Position numbers and translations under genes: made by a program
In this document: in pieces, positions 1-9,359 of the stretch
Numbering within the stretch: the stretch's first letter is position 1
How the letters are laid out: each line of letters opens with the position of its first letter
Notes under the pieces: generated by a model
Databases searched by the model: none
Seen by the model: the letters and a program-made list of their open reading frames with translations, nothing else
Told to the model about the DNA's origin: nothing
Origin: CAXXHQ01 sp963665265
GTDB taxonomy: Bacteria; Planctomycetota; Planctomycetia; Pirellulales; Thermoguttaceae
NCBI GenBank assembly: GCA_963665265.2
Contig: CAXXHQ010000001.1
Span: 186,001-250,000, forward strand
DNA: 64,000 nt
Direction: 5' to 3'

Positions 1-486
1 GGCGGAGCGGTTTTCAGTTCTTCTGCCGAGCCGTTGCAACTTCCCGCGGGCGCGGCGATCGATTTGTTTTGCTCGGGAACGACTGGAATTCCGACCTTCA
101 ACTATAACGCCAACAACATCATTATTATGTTCGCTCCTTCCGGCGAGATCGCAAGCATTGACGTCGGCGCCGGCCCTACGACGGTCACCGGTCCGATTTA
201 CTTACTCGTCGGCAAGATGAGCCGCATCAGGAATTTCCAATCCCCTCCAAACGGCGATCCGCTTTCCGCGACGCCGGCCGACGAAGAGAAACCGAACTGG
301 GCTGACTTAACCAACTACTGGGTCACGATCCAGCCGCGATCGGGAATGATTAACACGGCCGAAGTCGCTTTCGTCAACACGAGCGCCGTCAATTGGGCGA
401 CGGCGACGAGTTGGTACGGCGGCACGCCTGACTATTTCAATAAATCCCGTTCCTACGCCGACGAGGCTCAATCCGCGGGCCGATAA
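1..486 (+). CDS. Pseudopilin-like protein, C-terminal part (partial at window edge)
   Basis: The frame is open from the first base of the window, so the gene starts upstream and only about 161 residues are seen. No catalytic motif is visible. The segment around IIIMFAPSGEIASIDV and the later YWVTIQPRSGMINTAEV resemble the beta-sheet C-terminal half of GspH/GspJ-type pseudopilins, where a W-x-TI-x(3)-G turn is common. The next two same-strand genes also begin with pseudopilin-like membrane anchors, so this is probably another member of one envelope or secretion-related cluster. The family assignment is inference, because the diagnostic N-terminus lies outside the window. Confidence 0.6.
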   Translation, partial: GGAVFSSSAEPLQLPAGAAIDLFCSGTTGIPTFNYNANNIIIMFAPSGEIASIDVGAGPTTVTGPIYLLVGKMSRIRNFQSPPNGDPLSATPADEEKPNWADLTNYWVTIQPRSGMINTAEVAFVNTSAVNWATATSWYGGTPDYFNKSRSYADEAQSAGR

Positions 487-742
487 GCTACATTTTAAGC
501 GGTCAGCAATCAGCTTTCAGCGATCAGCAGTCCGCCAGAAACGACAAAACTAGATTCACCGCTAAGACGCTAAGAGCAAGGATGAAGGAAGAGGGATGAA
601 GGATGAAAGTCGCAAACGATTCGTCCTTATATATCCTTCGCGGCCTAGCTCCGCGTTCTCTGTGTCTCCGTGGTAAAAAAACGCGTCTTTGCGGTAAAAA
701 AGATTTGCGATCTGAACGCCTACGACACGAAGGATATCAATC
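487..742. repeat. Intergenic composite repeat region
   Basis: This gap contains text-like low-complexity repeats. They are a run of cagcaatcagc/gatcagc words, a gctaagacgctaagagc word and the unit aggatgaaggaagagggatg followed by a segment around aagtcgcaaacgattcgtcc. The last part recurs almost unchanged at about 2009-2070 and in inverted orientation at about 7650-7700. No gene is visible except the Shine-Dalgarno-like AAGGA just before 743. Confidence 0.7.
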
Positions 743-1927
743 ATGAAAACGAAATCTGATTCATCCTTCATCCTTCATCCATCATCCCTGCCTATGCGTC
801 CCTACGCCCTACGCTCGACGCCCCACGCCCTACCCGGCGGCATGAGCCTGCTCGAAGTGCTCATCGCCATGGGCGTGCTGACCTTGGGCCTACTCGGCAT
901 ATTGTCGGTCATTCCCTTGGCCCAATACTCGTTGCGCGAGACGAACAAGTCCGACGCGGCAATCACCTGCGGTCGCTCCGCCCTCTCCGAAATCAAAATC
1001 CGACGACTCGCCGATTTTCGATGGTGGTATTGGCAAGGCGGCAACTGGGCTACTGGCGAAACTTACGCCAATCAGGCTGCTTCCTTGCTCTCGCATCCGG
1101 TTATTTTGGACCCGCTCGGCTTTACAAAACTTAATGCCGCCGCGACGGCCCTCGGCAGGAACAATCCCGACTTACTCGGCGGCGATCCTGGCGTTGCTAA
1201 CGGCTATCTTTATCGCTACACACTGGCATCCGTCTTCAATAATCGCGCTACGGCCATGGCAATCACTCCCGTACAAGCCATTTTCGACTGGAGAGACGAC
1301 CTCGCGTTCCAACCGCCGCAGAGCAAGGACGAACGGCCGACGGTTTTCACCTCGGGCTTGAACTACGACGGAAACTACAGTTGGTTCGCCACGCTCATGC
1401 CGAGCACGGAAGATACGGCCACGGGAGGCGGCCTGACGGTTCTTCCGGTCGGCTCGCGCCGCATCTTCGACGTATCGACCGTCGTCTGCTACAAACGCGA
1501 TTTTTCCGTTGATGCTGACGCCTGCCCGGTCGGCGAATGGACGGCCAACGTCAGTAGCGTCGCCGGCTTCGGCTACGGCGGCGGAACGATTGGACTCGGT
1601 GCGGCGTCGTTCGCTCCCTACCTCACAAATTCAGGCGGAACGGACGCGGCGCTACCCGAGCAAGCGACGCTCCGAGAAAACAATTGGGTCATGCTCTGGG
1701 CGAGAAATGCCGCCGGCGAGTATTGCAGCCACTGGTATCGCGTTATTAACGCCGATTTGGAATCAACGACGCCGACGGCCACGCTCGAAGGTCCTGATTG
1801 GGACGCTACCCGTTGGCCAACCTCAGCGGCTAACCCTATTCGCATGTGGGTCGTCAAAGGCGTGATCGGCGTGTACAACTCGCGGATTGAATTGGACGCC
1901 GATTCGATCTTCGGCGGACAACAGTGA
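743..1927 (+). CDS. Prepilin-type N-terminal methylation domain protein
   Basis: This 394-aa protein has a type IV prepilin-like signal: a Gly-Gly before MSLLEVLIAMGVLTLGLLG at residues about 32-51, with Glu at +5 of the predicted mature protein and a hydrophobic helix behind it. Prepilin peptidase (PilD/GspO) would cut after the Gly. The remainder looks like a large exported domain with no recognised enzyme motif. ATG 743 has an AAGGA about 8 nt upstream. An alternative ATG at 794 would give a 16-17 residue leader but has no ribosome site. Most of the unusually long leader is encoded by the antisense of dispersed repeats (ggatgaa and agggcgtaggg families). It lies between two other anchored proteins, probably a secretion or pilus-like module. 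Confidence 0.8.
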   Translation: MKTKSDSSFILHPSSLPMRPYALRSTPHALPGGMSLLEVLIAMGVLTLGLLGILSVIPLAQYSLRETNKSDAAITCGRSALSEIKIRRLADFRWWYWQGGNWATGETYANQAASLLSHPVILDPLGFTKLNAAATALGRNNPDLLGGDPGVANGYLYRYTLASVFNNRATAMAITPVQAIFDWRDDLAFQPPQSKDERPTVFTSGLNYDGNYSWFATLMPSTEDTATGGGLTVLPVGSRRIFDVSTVVCYKRDFSVDADACPVGEWTANVSSVAGFGYGGGTIGLGAASFAPYLTNSGGTDAALPEQATLRENNWVMLWARNAAGEYCSHWYRVINADLESTTPTATLEGPDWDATRWPTSAANPIRMWVVKGVIGVYNSRIELDADSIFGGQQ

Positions 1928-2297
1928 CGCAAAAGCGGTCAGCTTTTAGCAATCAGCGGTCAGCCAGATACGATAAAAACATACTGAACCGCAGAGGCAC
2001 GATACACAAGGATGAAGGAAGAGGGATGAAGGATGAAAGTCGCAAACGATTCGTCCTTATATATTCCTCGCGTCCTACCTCTGCGTCCTCCGTGTCTCCG
2101 CGGTGAAAAATAACTCCTAAAACAAATTTTATTAAACCACAGAGGCACAGAGATCACAGAGAGCGAATAACTAAGAAAAGTTCTCCGTGCCCTCCGTGTC
2201 TCCGTGGTAAATAAATTGCGTATCCGCAGTGCAATGTTTCGTGTCTTTCGTGGTTAAACTTGCGAACTTTGTGTCTTTGTGACTTGGTGGTGAAAAT
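1928..2297. repeat. Intergenic composite repeat region
   Basis: This gap holds a second copy of the aggatgaaggaagagggatg ... gcaaacgattcgtcc unit, a cagcggtcagcc word, and opposed copies of the accacagaggcacagag / ctccgtgtctccgtggt words that would pair as a long imperfect hairpin. No gene is visible. A GGTGG lies a few bases before the ATG at 2298. Confidence 0.7.
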
Positions 2298-5200
2298 ATG
2301 CGTTCAACATTCTATGCTCCGCGCCGCGGCGTGTTGCTGATTTTGATCTTGTCGCTCTTGGCGATGTTCGGGCTGATCGCCCTGACGTTCGTTTTGATCG
2401 TCGGGCAGGCCCAACGCAGCGCAAAGAACGTCGAAAACGCGGACCGCGTCGTCGACCCGCCGCAAAAGCTGTTGAACGAAGCGGTGATGCAGTGCCTTCG
2501 CGGCTCGAAAAACGACCTCTCGGTCATGGGCCCGCATAGTTTGCTCGAAGATATGTACGGCCCCCCCGTTTATCTTCCAACGTCCGTTTACTCCGGCGGC
2601 GATATTTATGCGCCGATCATTCCGGCTTCCGTCCCACTGCCGCTTCTCGGCGCGTTTACGCCGGTCTGCGGCGGTCAGCTGCTTGAGCTGACCACGCTTA
2701 GAACAAACATCAATACCTATATCACGAACGTCGGCAACGCCATCACTTTCAAAAACAGGAACGGCGTAATTTATAGTACGACGGAAAACCCTGCTACTTA
2801 CGCCAATATTAAAAACGCTTGGACGACCGCCGTCACGACGCTTCAAAATCAGCTTCCTTTCTGCTTGGGCGGTTGCGTCATTACGATTAAAGGACTGCCG
2901 AACAGTTCGCGGATCGTCAGTTTTAATCCCGTCAACGGCAACCCGCAGATTTTGAACGTCTGGGGATCAAACTACGCGACTCTGCTGGCCACGACAAAGG
3001 AAGTCACCGTCAACGGCCTCGCCTTTAACGGCAAAGGCTTCGGATTGAACCCGGCGACGGGAAACCTCGACGCGACGGACCCCCCCGTTACAGGAAAGGC
3101 TCTAGCGCTGCTTCCCAACGCTTGGGAAAATCGTTATCCGCTCGGCGGCGCAAACGAAGACTACGACGCGGCCGACTATCAGAACATTCTATTGTCGGCC
3201 CAGACCATCGACGCGACGACAAACCAAATTAAAACGGTCCCCTCGCTCCATCGCCCCTCGCTGGTAAGCTACTGGAAGACTCAGGATACCTCGCTCTTAA
3301 CGACATCTTGTTCGGCGGCCAATTTTTCCGCCAATAAAGTAATCCTGCGCCCGATGGGCAAGGATTTTGCGACCAACTCGCCGAATCCCAATTTCACCGG
3401 CAGCAACCCGACAGTAGCCGCAGGAACCTACGACCCGACGGCCACGTCGGCAAATCCTTGGGACGTCGATAACGACGGCGACGGCGTTCCCGACAGCGTG
3501 TGGGTCGATCTCGGCATGCCCGTTCGCAAAGCGAAAGACGGTCGGCTCTATAAACCGCTCTTCGCGATTCTTTGTCTTGATATGGACGGACGACTCAACT
3601 TAAATGCGCACGGAAATTACGAGCAGGCGCACGGCGGAAACGGTTTTTACGCAGTGTCCGGCGCATTCGCCGGAGGAAATGCTTCCGCCTTATTACAACG
3701 CGGCCAAGGTTACGGCCCCGCCGAAATCAGTCTGTCGCAGACCGTGGGCGGTCCGATTACCGACACGGAATATAGGCAGTTATTCGTCGGGCTCAGCGGA
3801 ACCGCGGGACGCCTCGGCCGGTTGACGGCCCCCGCCGTCTGCAACGCGCCTGCGTTGGCGATCGCCCAAAACAAATGGTTTAATTATCCTGGCGCATTCC
3901 CGACCGCGACCGGCGCCTTCGGCACGCCCCCCGACGTTAACGGCGTTTGCGCAATCGGACTCGATCAAGCGGGGCATCCGCTTTATGATTTTGCGACCAG
4001 TGGTTCCGCCATTCAAAATTCTTACCCGTACGGGGTTAAATTGGCCGCCTCGGACCACAAAGGAAATATCGGCGTCATCCCTGCCGGCGTCATGGAGCAA
4101 AATCCGTTTGGCCCCGACGAGTTGGAACGGCTTTTACGACCGTTCGACAAAGACGCCACAAGCCTTCCGCGACGCATCGCCGCTTTGGCGCCGACGTTGG
4201 CGACCCCGGGCGTCGGCCGCTTCACCGTAACCACGGAAAGCTGGGACGTGCCGACCTGCGGCACGCGGAACCTTTTTGAGAAACTACAGACTGTTTCCGG
4301 CGGCGCGATTTTGCCCAATAACACAGACGTCATGCAACTTCTCTTCCCTCCGGAAATTCTCGCCGGGTTGAAGATGAATATCAACCGCCCGTTCGGCAAC
4401 GGCGTTGACGACGACGGCAACGGCGTCATTGACGAGAATGGCGAGAAAAGGCCGATCGATCCGACCGAAACGTTCGGCGCTATTCCTACTTACTCCTCGG
4501 ACGGCAGTCCGCTCCCCAATGCTTCTCAGCCGCAAGGTAATTTCTCCGGCGCCGCCTCGGCGACCACTACCCCGGTCGTTACGGCGCCCGCCGCCTCTTC
4601 GGCCGACGCAACGAAATGGTACAAGTGGCCCTATGCGGCGCAAAACGGCTTGCAAGCCCGCCAACTGACGGCTCGCTATATCTACGTTCTCTCCATGCTT
4701 TTGTGCAATCGTGACGTCAGCGTGCCAACGTCAGCTACAACTTTGCGTTGGCAAGCGATTTTAGGCACGACGGCGGCTCCGACGAACGATGACATTGCGC
4801 GATATCTTGCGCAATGGGCGGTCAACGTGGTCGATTTCATGGACCGCGACTCGATTATGACGCCGTTCGAATACGACACCGATCCCTTTACCGCGGCGGG
4901 TTGGCGAGTGGACGGCGACATCAGCGCCGCGTCGGCGGATAACTCGGCAGCCTATCGCGGCCTCGTCTGGGGTTGCGAGCGCCCCGAACTATTGATTACC
5001 GAAACGCTAGCCTTCCATGACCGAAGAACGGAAGATTTAAATACAGAGCTGAACGGCCACTTAACAACGGAGGCCTCGCCGAATAATGACAATGACTTTG
5101 ATCAAAAACTTAAGCCGATTGGCTCGCTGTTTTTTGAATTATTCAATCCCAACATGTCTGAAGCTTCCGCTCCTGTCTCCGGCGAATTTTATAGCGGCAC

Positions 5201-7283
5201 AGTAGGAAACTTAGGCGTCAACATTGCCGACCACCGTGGCGGAACGCCGACGTGGCGAATAATCATCGTCGATCCCATGAGCGCAAACGGCAGCAATGAC
5301 CCGGACGATCCGACTGCCGCCAATCGACCGACGATTCAAAGGAGTATTTACTTTACCGATATTTCAGCGCTAAATATGGCGAATATCGTGGACGATACGG
5401 AGCGGTTTTATCCGAACGCAACCAGCTCTTCGAGCATCGCTCCTATTTTACCTGGAAGATATATGGTCGTCGGCCCCGGCGACGCGCCGGTTTCAGGCGA
5501 ATATATAACGAAAATCGGCACTAGTTCGACAACGGACTTCCGCAGCATCACGCTGAAACCCAACGCGAATCCGGAAACGCAGAACCAGTTTAATATTTCG
5601 CACAATCGCAACGCCTCAAACGATCTGCCGACGGGCGTCCCGAATATTGACAATCCGACGGCGGTCGTCATTAATACTCCGCAACACTTGAACATTTCCG
5701 AACCCTATGACAATTACGCGGCAAAAGGCTCGGGATTAGGAACGTACAATGAAGCGACGGGCGGCTACGCCACGCCGGCCGACGCTCCTTTCGACACTGC
5801 AAATGAATTAAAAAACACCGGCACGACGTTCAATTATCGGGTTCTGTACTTACAGCGATTGGCAAATCCGCTGTTGGCCTACAATGCAGTGACCAACCCT
5901 TATCTCACCGTCGATTCGATGCCTGTTGACCTCACTGCTTTCAATGGCGTAACGGATTTTGCGGCGAATAAAGACCCCAGCGACAACGGCTCCTTGACGA
6001 ACGTCTATTTTGAGACGCGCGAACGAGGCGACACGAATGCGGCGAGCCAAGAAAAGAATCTCTGGAAACAAGAACAACTCACAAAATCGAACGCTAAGCT
6101 GCGCAATAGCGCCGGCGGAAATATTGTTACCACAGGACCTATCTTTAAACTTAAACTTACCCATTCATTTGGTTATATCAACGCTCAATTCAGCAATTCC
6201 ACGAATCCGGATGCAATTCCTTCAACTCCCACGGGCGATTTAACAACGTCGACTTTCCCCTGGCTCAACTGGAACAATCGTCCTTACGCCAGCGCTGCGG
6301 AACTGATGCTAGTTCCGACGTTAAGCTCCTCACGGCTGTTGGCTTATAGCCCAGCCTCCCCCGGATTGTATTACAATTACGTAACCGGCGCCGTTGATCC
6401 ATACTCTCCGACGAGTATTTCGCAAATCCCCTATCCGCACTTACCCAACTTTTTCAACAGCAGTCCGTCTTCAACGCCCGGCGGTCCGGAATTGCATCGC
6501 ATTTTCGACTACCTGACCGTTCCGTCGTTGTTCGCCGACGCCTCGATTCAGGCCAACCCGACAAATGCGGAAGTCGCCGGCGATCCGGCATTAGGAGCGG
6601 CATATCAACATCCGTTCCACCCGCCCTTTAACTGGATTCCCAACTACCGCGAGCCGGGAAAAATCAACCTCAACACCATCTACGACGAAAAAGTCTTCCA
6701 AGGTCTTATGAATCACTTAGGCGGCTCAACGGAACCGACATGGAACGAGTTCTTCCAGAGCAGACAGGCAGACGGCACATCAACCCTCTTTGAGAATTCA
6801 ACACCGCCCCTTCCGACGGAATTATCACGCCCATTCCGTTCGAGCCTTAGCGGGACGCTGGTTCCGATAACCGCCGGTACTGATTTAGAAGTGGACCCGT
6901 CAATTCTTCGCGTTCGCACAAAAACCATTACAACCACCAAATCGCTCTTTGAGCAACAGTCTACGACTAACCAGTATGACAACACGGATCGCAATCCCTT
7001 CTTCCGCTATCAAGGGCTTTCGCGGCTCGGCAACCTAGTGACGACGCGGTCAAACGTCTATTCGATCTGGATCACCGTCGGCTACTTCGAGGTCATTCCG
7101 CAGGCCGTCGACGCCTTGCATCCGGACGGATATCAGCTTGGCCAAGAGCTCGGCTCCGATACCGGCGAGATCGAACGACATCGTTCGTTCTACATCATCG
7201 ACCGTAGCTTGCCCGTCGGCTTCATCCGCGGCGAAGATTGGAACGCCGAAAAAGCCATTATCCTCAACCGATACATAGAGTAG
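2298..7283 (+). CDS. Very large membrane-anchored exported protein of the pseudopilin cluster
   Basis: This 1661-aa protein begins with a short basic segment and one transmembrane helix (RRGVLLILILSLLAMFGLIA, residues about 9-28). The RG-V-L-L-I start recalls GspK-like minor pseudopilins, but GspK is only about 300-350 aa. Nearly everything after the helix should lie outside the cytoplasm. It contains acidic Asp-Asn-Gly loops that look like calcium-binding sites: DVDNDGDGVPDSVWVDLG near residue 400 and a GVDDDGNGVIDENGE stretch near 700. The rest is rich in Asn, Thr, Pro and Ala without clear sequence repeats. It follows a prepilin-like gene on the same strand and probably belongs to the same module. 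Function is not recognised; GspK kinship is weak inference. Confidence 0.75.
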   Translation: MRSTFYAPRRGVLLILILSLLAMFGLIALTFVLIVGQAQRSAKNVENADRVVDPPQKLLNEAVMQCLRGSKNDLSVMGPHSLLEDMYGPPVYLPTSVYSGGDIYAPIIPASVPLPLLGAFTPVCGGQLLELTTLRTNINTYITNVGNAITFKNRNGVIYSTTENPATYANIKNAWTTAVTTLQNQLPFCLGGCVITIKGLPNSSRIVSFNPVNGNPQILNVWGSNYATLLATTKEVTVNGLAFNGKGFGLNPATGNLDATDPPVTGKALALLPNAWENRYPLGGANEDYDAADYQNILLSAQTIDATTNQIKTVPSLHRPSLVSYWKTQDTSLLTTSCSAANFSANKVILRPMGKDFATNSPNPNFTGSNPTVAAGTYDPTATSANPWDVDNDGDGVPDSVWVDLGMPVRKAKDGRLYKPLFAILCLDMDGRLNLNAHGNYEQAHGGNGFYAVSGAFAGGNASALLQRGQGYGPAEISLSQTVGGPITDTEYRQLFVGLSGTAGRLGRLTAPAVCNAPALAIAQNKWFNYPGAFPTATGAFGTPPDVNGVCAIGLDQAGHPLYDFATSGSAIQNSYPYGVKLAASDHKGNIGVIPAGVMEQNPFGPDELERLLRPFDKDATSLPRRIAALAPTLATPGVGRFTVTTESWDVPTCGTRNLFEKLQTVSGGAILPNNTDVMQLLFPPEILAGLKMNINRPFGNGVDDDGNGVIDENGEKRPIDPTETFGAIPTYSSDGSPLPNASQPQGNFSGAASATTTPVVTAPAASSADATKWYKWPYAAQNGLQARQLTARYIYVLSMLLCNRDVSVPTSATTLRWQAILGTTAAPTNDDIARYLAQWAVNVVDFMDRDSIMTPFEYDTDPFTAAGWRVDGDISAASADNSAAYRGLVWGCERPELLITETLAFHDRRTEDLNTELNGHLTTEASPNNDNDFDQKLKPIGSLFFELFNPNMSEASAPVSGEFYSGTVGNLGVNIADHRGGTPTWRIIIVDPMSANGSNDPDDPTAANRPTIQRSIYFTDISALNMANIVDDTERFYPNATSSSSIAPILPGRYMVVGPGDAPVSGEYITKIGTSSTTDFRSITLKPNANPETQNQFNISHNRNASNDLPTGVPNIDNPTAVVINTPQHLNISEPYDNYAAKGSGLGTYNEATGGYATPADAPFDTANELKNTGTTFNYRVLYLQRLANPLLAYNAVTNPYLTVDSMPVDLTAFNGVTDFAANKDPSDNGSLTNVYFETRERGDTNAASQEKNLWKQEQLTKSNAKLRNSAGGNIVTTGPIFKLKLTHSFGYINAQFSNSTNPDAIPSTPTGDLTTSTFPWLNWNNRPYASAAELMLVPTLSSSRLLAYSPASPGLYYNYVTGAVDPYSPTSISQIPYPHLPNFFNSSPSSTPGGPELHRIFDYLTVPSLFADASIQANPTNAEVAGDPALGAAYQHPFHPPFNWIPNYREPGKINLNTIYDEKVFQGLMNHLGGSTEPTWNEFFQSRQADGTSTLFENSTPPLPTELSRPFRSSLSGTLVPITAGTDLEVDPSILRVRTKTITTTKSLFEQQSTTNQYDNTDRNPFFRYQGLSRLGNLVTTRSNVYSIWITVGYFEVIPQAVDALHPDGYQLGQELGSDTGEIERHRSFYIIDRSLPVGFIRGEDWNAEKAIILNRYIE

Positions 7284-7383
7284 GGCGTGGAGGTTAGGGA
7301 ATAGGGTTTAGGGAAGAAGAATTCCTCGTTCCCTGGCTCCGCCTGGGAACGAGCTAGAACCGAAGATCGGCCTCGCCCGACAT

Positions 7384-7434
7384 GCACGGCGGAGCCGTGC
7401 CAATAGGTGCGTTACTAGGCGGAGCCTAGTAACG
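7384..7434. repeat. Pair of perfect palindromes with shared GGCGGAGCC core
   Basis: 7384-7400 is GCACGGC-GGA-GCCGTGC and 7410-7434 is CGTTACTAGGC-GGA-GCCTAGTAACG. Both are perfect stems with the same triloop. A third member (7325-7353) lies just upstream, with arms CTCGTTCCC/GGGAACGAG. Related elements occur near 9205, 42058-42168, 44752-44861 and 59293-59346. Confidence 0.85.
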
Positions 7435-7701
7435 AGAGATATTCTTTTTTTCACCGCGGAAACACGAAGGGCTTTTCTTAAATATCCGCTCTCTCTGCGC
7501 TCTCAGCGTCTCTGCGGTTTAATAAAATTGTTTTAGGAGTGTTTATTCACCGCAAAGACGCGAAGGGCGCGAAGAGAAAGTGAATTTTCGTTTTCTTTGC
7601 GATCTTTGCGCCTTAGCGGTTCAATTCTCTTTTTTTACCACGGAGATAGGCCGCGAGGAATATATAAGGACGAATCGTTTGCGACTTTCATCCTTCATCC
7701 T

Positions 7702-7760
7702 TGCGCCTCTGTGATCTCTGCGCCTCTGTGATCTCTGCGCCTCTGTGATCTCTGCGCCTC
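7702..7760. repeat. 17-bp tandem repeat
   Basis: Three exact copies of tgcgcctctgtgatctc lie head to tail (7702-7718, 7719-7735, 7736-7752), followed by a partial copy. The unit is one arm of the dispersed gcagagg / cctctgc composite repeat. There are no spacers, so it is a slippage-type array and not CRISPR. Confidence 0.9.
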
Positions 7761-8343
7761 TGCGGTAAATCTTTTCAGGAGTTATTTCTCAACGCAGAGA
7801 CGCCGAGGACGCGGAGTCGGACAATTTTTGGGTTCATCCGGATATTGCGTCCCTTTCGAGATCGCCCAATTTTTTGCGTGCGTCAAACAAACCAATTTTT
7901 GCTGGAAATTGAGCCATGCTTTCTGTTACGATACTCTGGATCGTCACGGAGAAATGCGACGCGCTCTTTGACAATCCAACTACCGACTCGCCGCGATGAT
8001 TTTGCAGTTTTGCCCTTTTGTGGTTTAACGACTTACGGCGATCCGCCGAAACCAAGAAAATCAGTTTTTCGGCTATAAAAGGCGTCCATATTCTTTTTTG
8101 CGTTCCGAATTCCTCGACCTAAGTATCAGTGACGTAACCGTGAGGCGCCTTCGACGAACGGCATGCCCGCTGACGCCTGCGACGCAAACGTCGAGAAAGG
8201 AAAAGTTTCCCCAAAAAAATGGCGCCGCGCACGCTTCGACCGGATGAACCAAAATTTGTTTTAGGAGTTGTTAATTCACCGCGGAAACGCCGAGTCGGAC
8301 TTTTTTGTTTGTTTTCTTTGCGTCTTGGCGGTAAATCTTACGA

Positions 8344-9153
8344 TCAATCTTCCGCGTCGCGGGGCGGGCGCGAGCCGCGCGGTTTGTGCGGTCTCGATTC
8401 CGGATAGTCCGCCTTCACTAAGAACAATCCTTGCGCCGGCGCCGTCGGCCCGGCCTTCCGCCGGTCTTTCGCCCGCAAAACTTCACCCAGCCACGCCTCG
8501 CTCTCGACGCCGCGGCCGATCTCGACCAACGAGCCGACGATGGCGCGGACCATATTGTACAAGAATCCGTCGGCCTCGATCTCAACGACGATCCGATCCG
8601 CCGCCTCTCCTTCGCCTCGATAAAGGAAGACGTCGAAAACCGTCCGCACGCTGCTCTTTCGTTCCGCGCCGGAGCTTTCGAAGCTGCTAAAATCGTGCGT
8701 TCCGAGGAGGACCTGGGCCGCGCGGCGCATCGCCTCGACGTCCAAACGCCGTTTGTAAAACTGCCAGCAGTAGTTCCGCTGAAAGACGTCGCGAACTTCT
8801 CCGTTATGGATCACGTAGCGATAGCGTTTTCGCTTGACGTCCGAAATGGGATGGAAATCGGCGTAGGTCTCGACAACTTCAAGCACGGCCAAGTCGTCGG
8901 GCAATCCGACGTTTAGCGCGCGACGCAATTCGTCTGTCGTAAGACGAGTATCGGCGCGAAAACCTACTACTTGCCGCAAGGCGTGAACGCCGGCGTCGGT
9001 CCGCCCGCTGGCCAAGACGCTGGTCTTTGCGCCAGTGATCTTTTCGATGGCCGCTTCAAGAGCCTCTTGCACGGTCCGCTTGCCGCCTGGCTGACGTTGA
9101 TAGCCGAAGAAATTCGTTCCGTCGTACGATATCGTCAGTTTGTAAGATTTCAT
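8344..9153 (-). CDS. truA: tRNA pseudouridine(38-40) synthase TruA
   Basis: TruA isomerises uridines 38-40 of the anticodon stem to pseudouridine in the cytoplasm. The 269-aa length is normal. The N-terminal YDGTNFFGYQRQ (residues 10-21) and the catalytic loop GRTDAGVHA, with the nucleophilic Asp at residue 53, are clear. The family motifs KRYRYVI and FLYNMVRAIVG are also present. The C-terminus is Arg/Pro-rich and probably not structured. The ATG lies directly beside repeat DNA of the agggcgtaggg type, and no good ribosome site is visible. It stands alone, followed on its strand by repeat-rich DNA. Confidence 0.96.
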   Translation of the reverse strand: MKSYKLTISYDGTNFFGYQRQPGGKRTVQEALEAAIEKITGAKTSVLASGRTDAGVHALRQVVGFRADTRLTTDELRRALNVGLPDDLAVLEVVETYADFHPISDVKRKRYRYVIHNGEVRDVFQRNYCWQFYKRRLDVEAMRRAAQVLLGTHDFSSFESSGAERKSSVRTVFDVFLYRGEGEAADRIVVEIEADGFLYNMVRAIVGSLVEIGRGVESEAWLGEVLRAKDRRKAGPTAPAQGLFLVKADYPESRPHKPRGSRPPRDAED

Positions 9154-9204
9154 TATAGGGCGTAGGGCATAGCGGTTAGGGCGTAGGGGGCGGCACGCAA
9201 ATTC

Positions 9205-9233
9205 CTCGTTCCCTGGCTCTGCCAGGGAACGAG
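9205..9233. repeat. Perfect 13-bp-arm palindrome
   Basis: Arms CTCGTTCCCTGGC and GCCAGGGAACGAG surround the triloop TCT. It belongs to the same family as 7325-7353, with which it shares the outer arms but differs in the inner pairs. It lies between the truA start and the asd terminator. Confidence 0.85.
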
Positions 9234-9298
9234 TTGAAGCCGAGGCTCAGCCTAGTAACGAGGAATCGCAGCCTGAGCGCTGATCGCTAAACAAACAA

Positions 9299-9331
9299 AC
9301 GTCCGCGACTTTCAACTAAGGCCGCGGACGT
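9299..9331 (-). terminator. Rho-independent terminator of asd
   Basis: A perfect 9-bp stem (acgtccgcg / cgcggacgt) lies 29 nt beyond the asd stop. On the minus strand it is followed by TTTGTTTGTTT. The plus strand also has a T-rich flank (ttttgtttttt), so it may work in both directions. Confidence 0.8.
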
Positions 9332-9359
9332 TTTGTTTTTTCTCTGATTAAATTATTGT

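Larger units (their letters stand above)
7284..8343. repeat. 1.06-kb gene-free, repeat-rich region
   Basis: No supported gene lies here. The region holds, in order: tagggcgtgg-type words; three palindromes with a GGCGGAGCC-like core (7325-7353, 7384-7400, 7410-7434); opposed cgcagagacg / tctctgcgg words; an inverted copy of the unit seen at 590-650; a 17-bp tandem repeat (7702-7752); a boxA-like site (7956-7975); and the word ggcgtccatattctttt (about 8082) that recurs near 60898. The short open frames here have no convincing composition or ribosome sites. Confidence 0.75.

Noticed and set aside
7700..7760. Possible CRISPR array
   Set aside because: Units are contiguous 17-bp copies without spacers and no cas genes are present; it is a tandem repeat.
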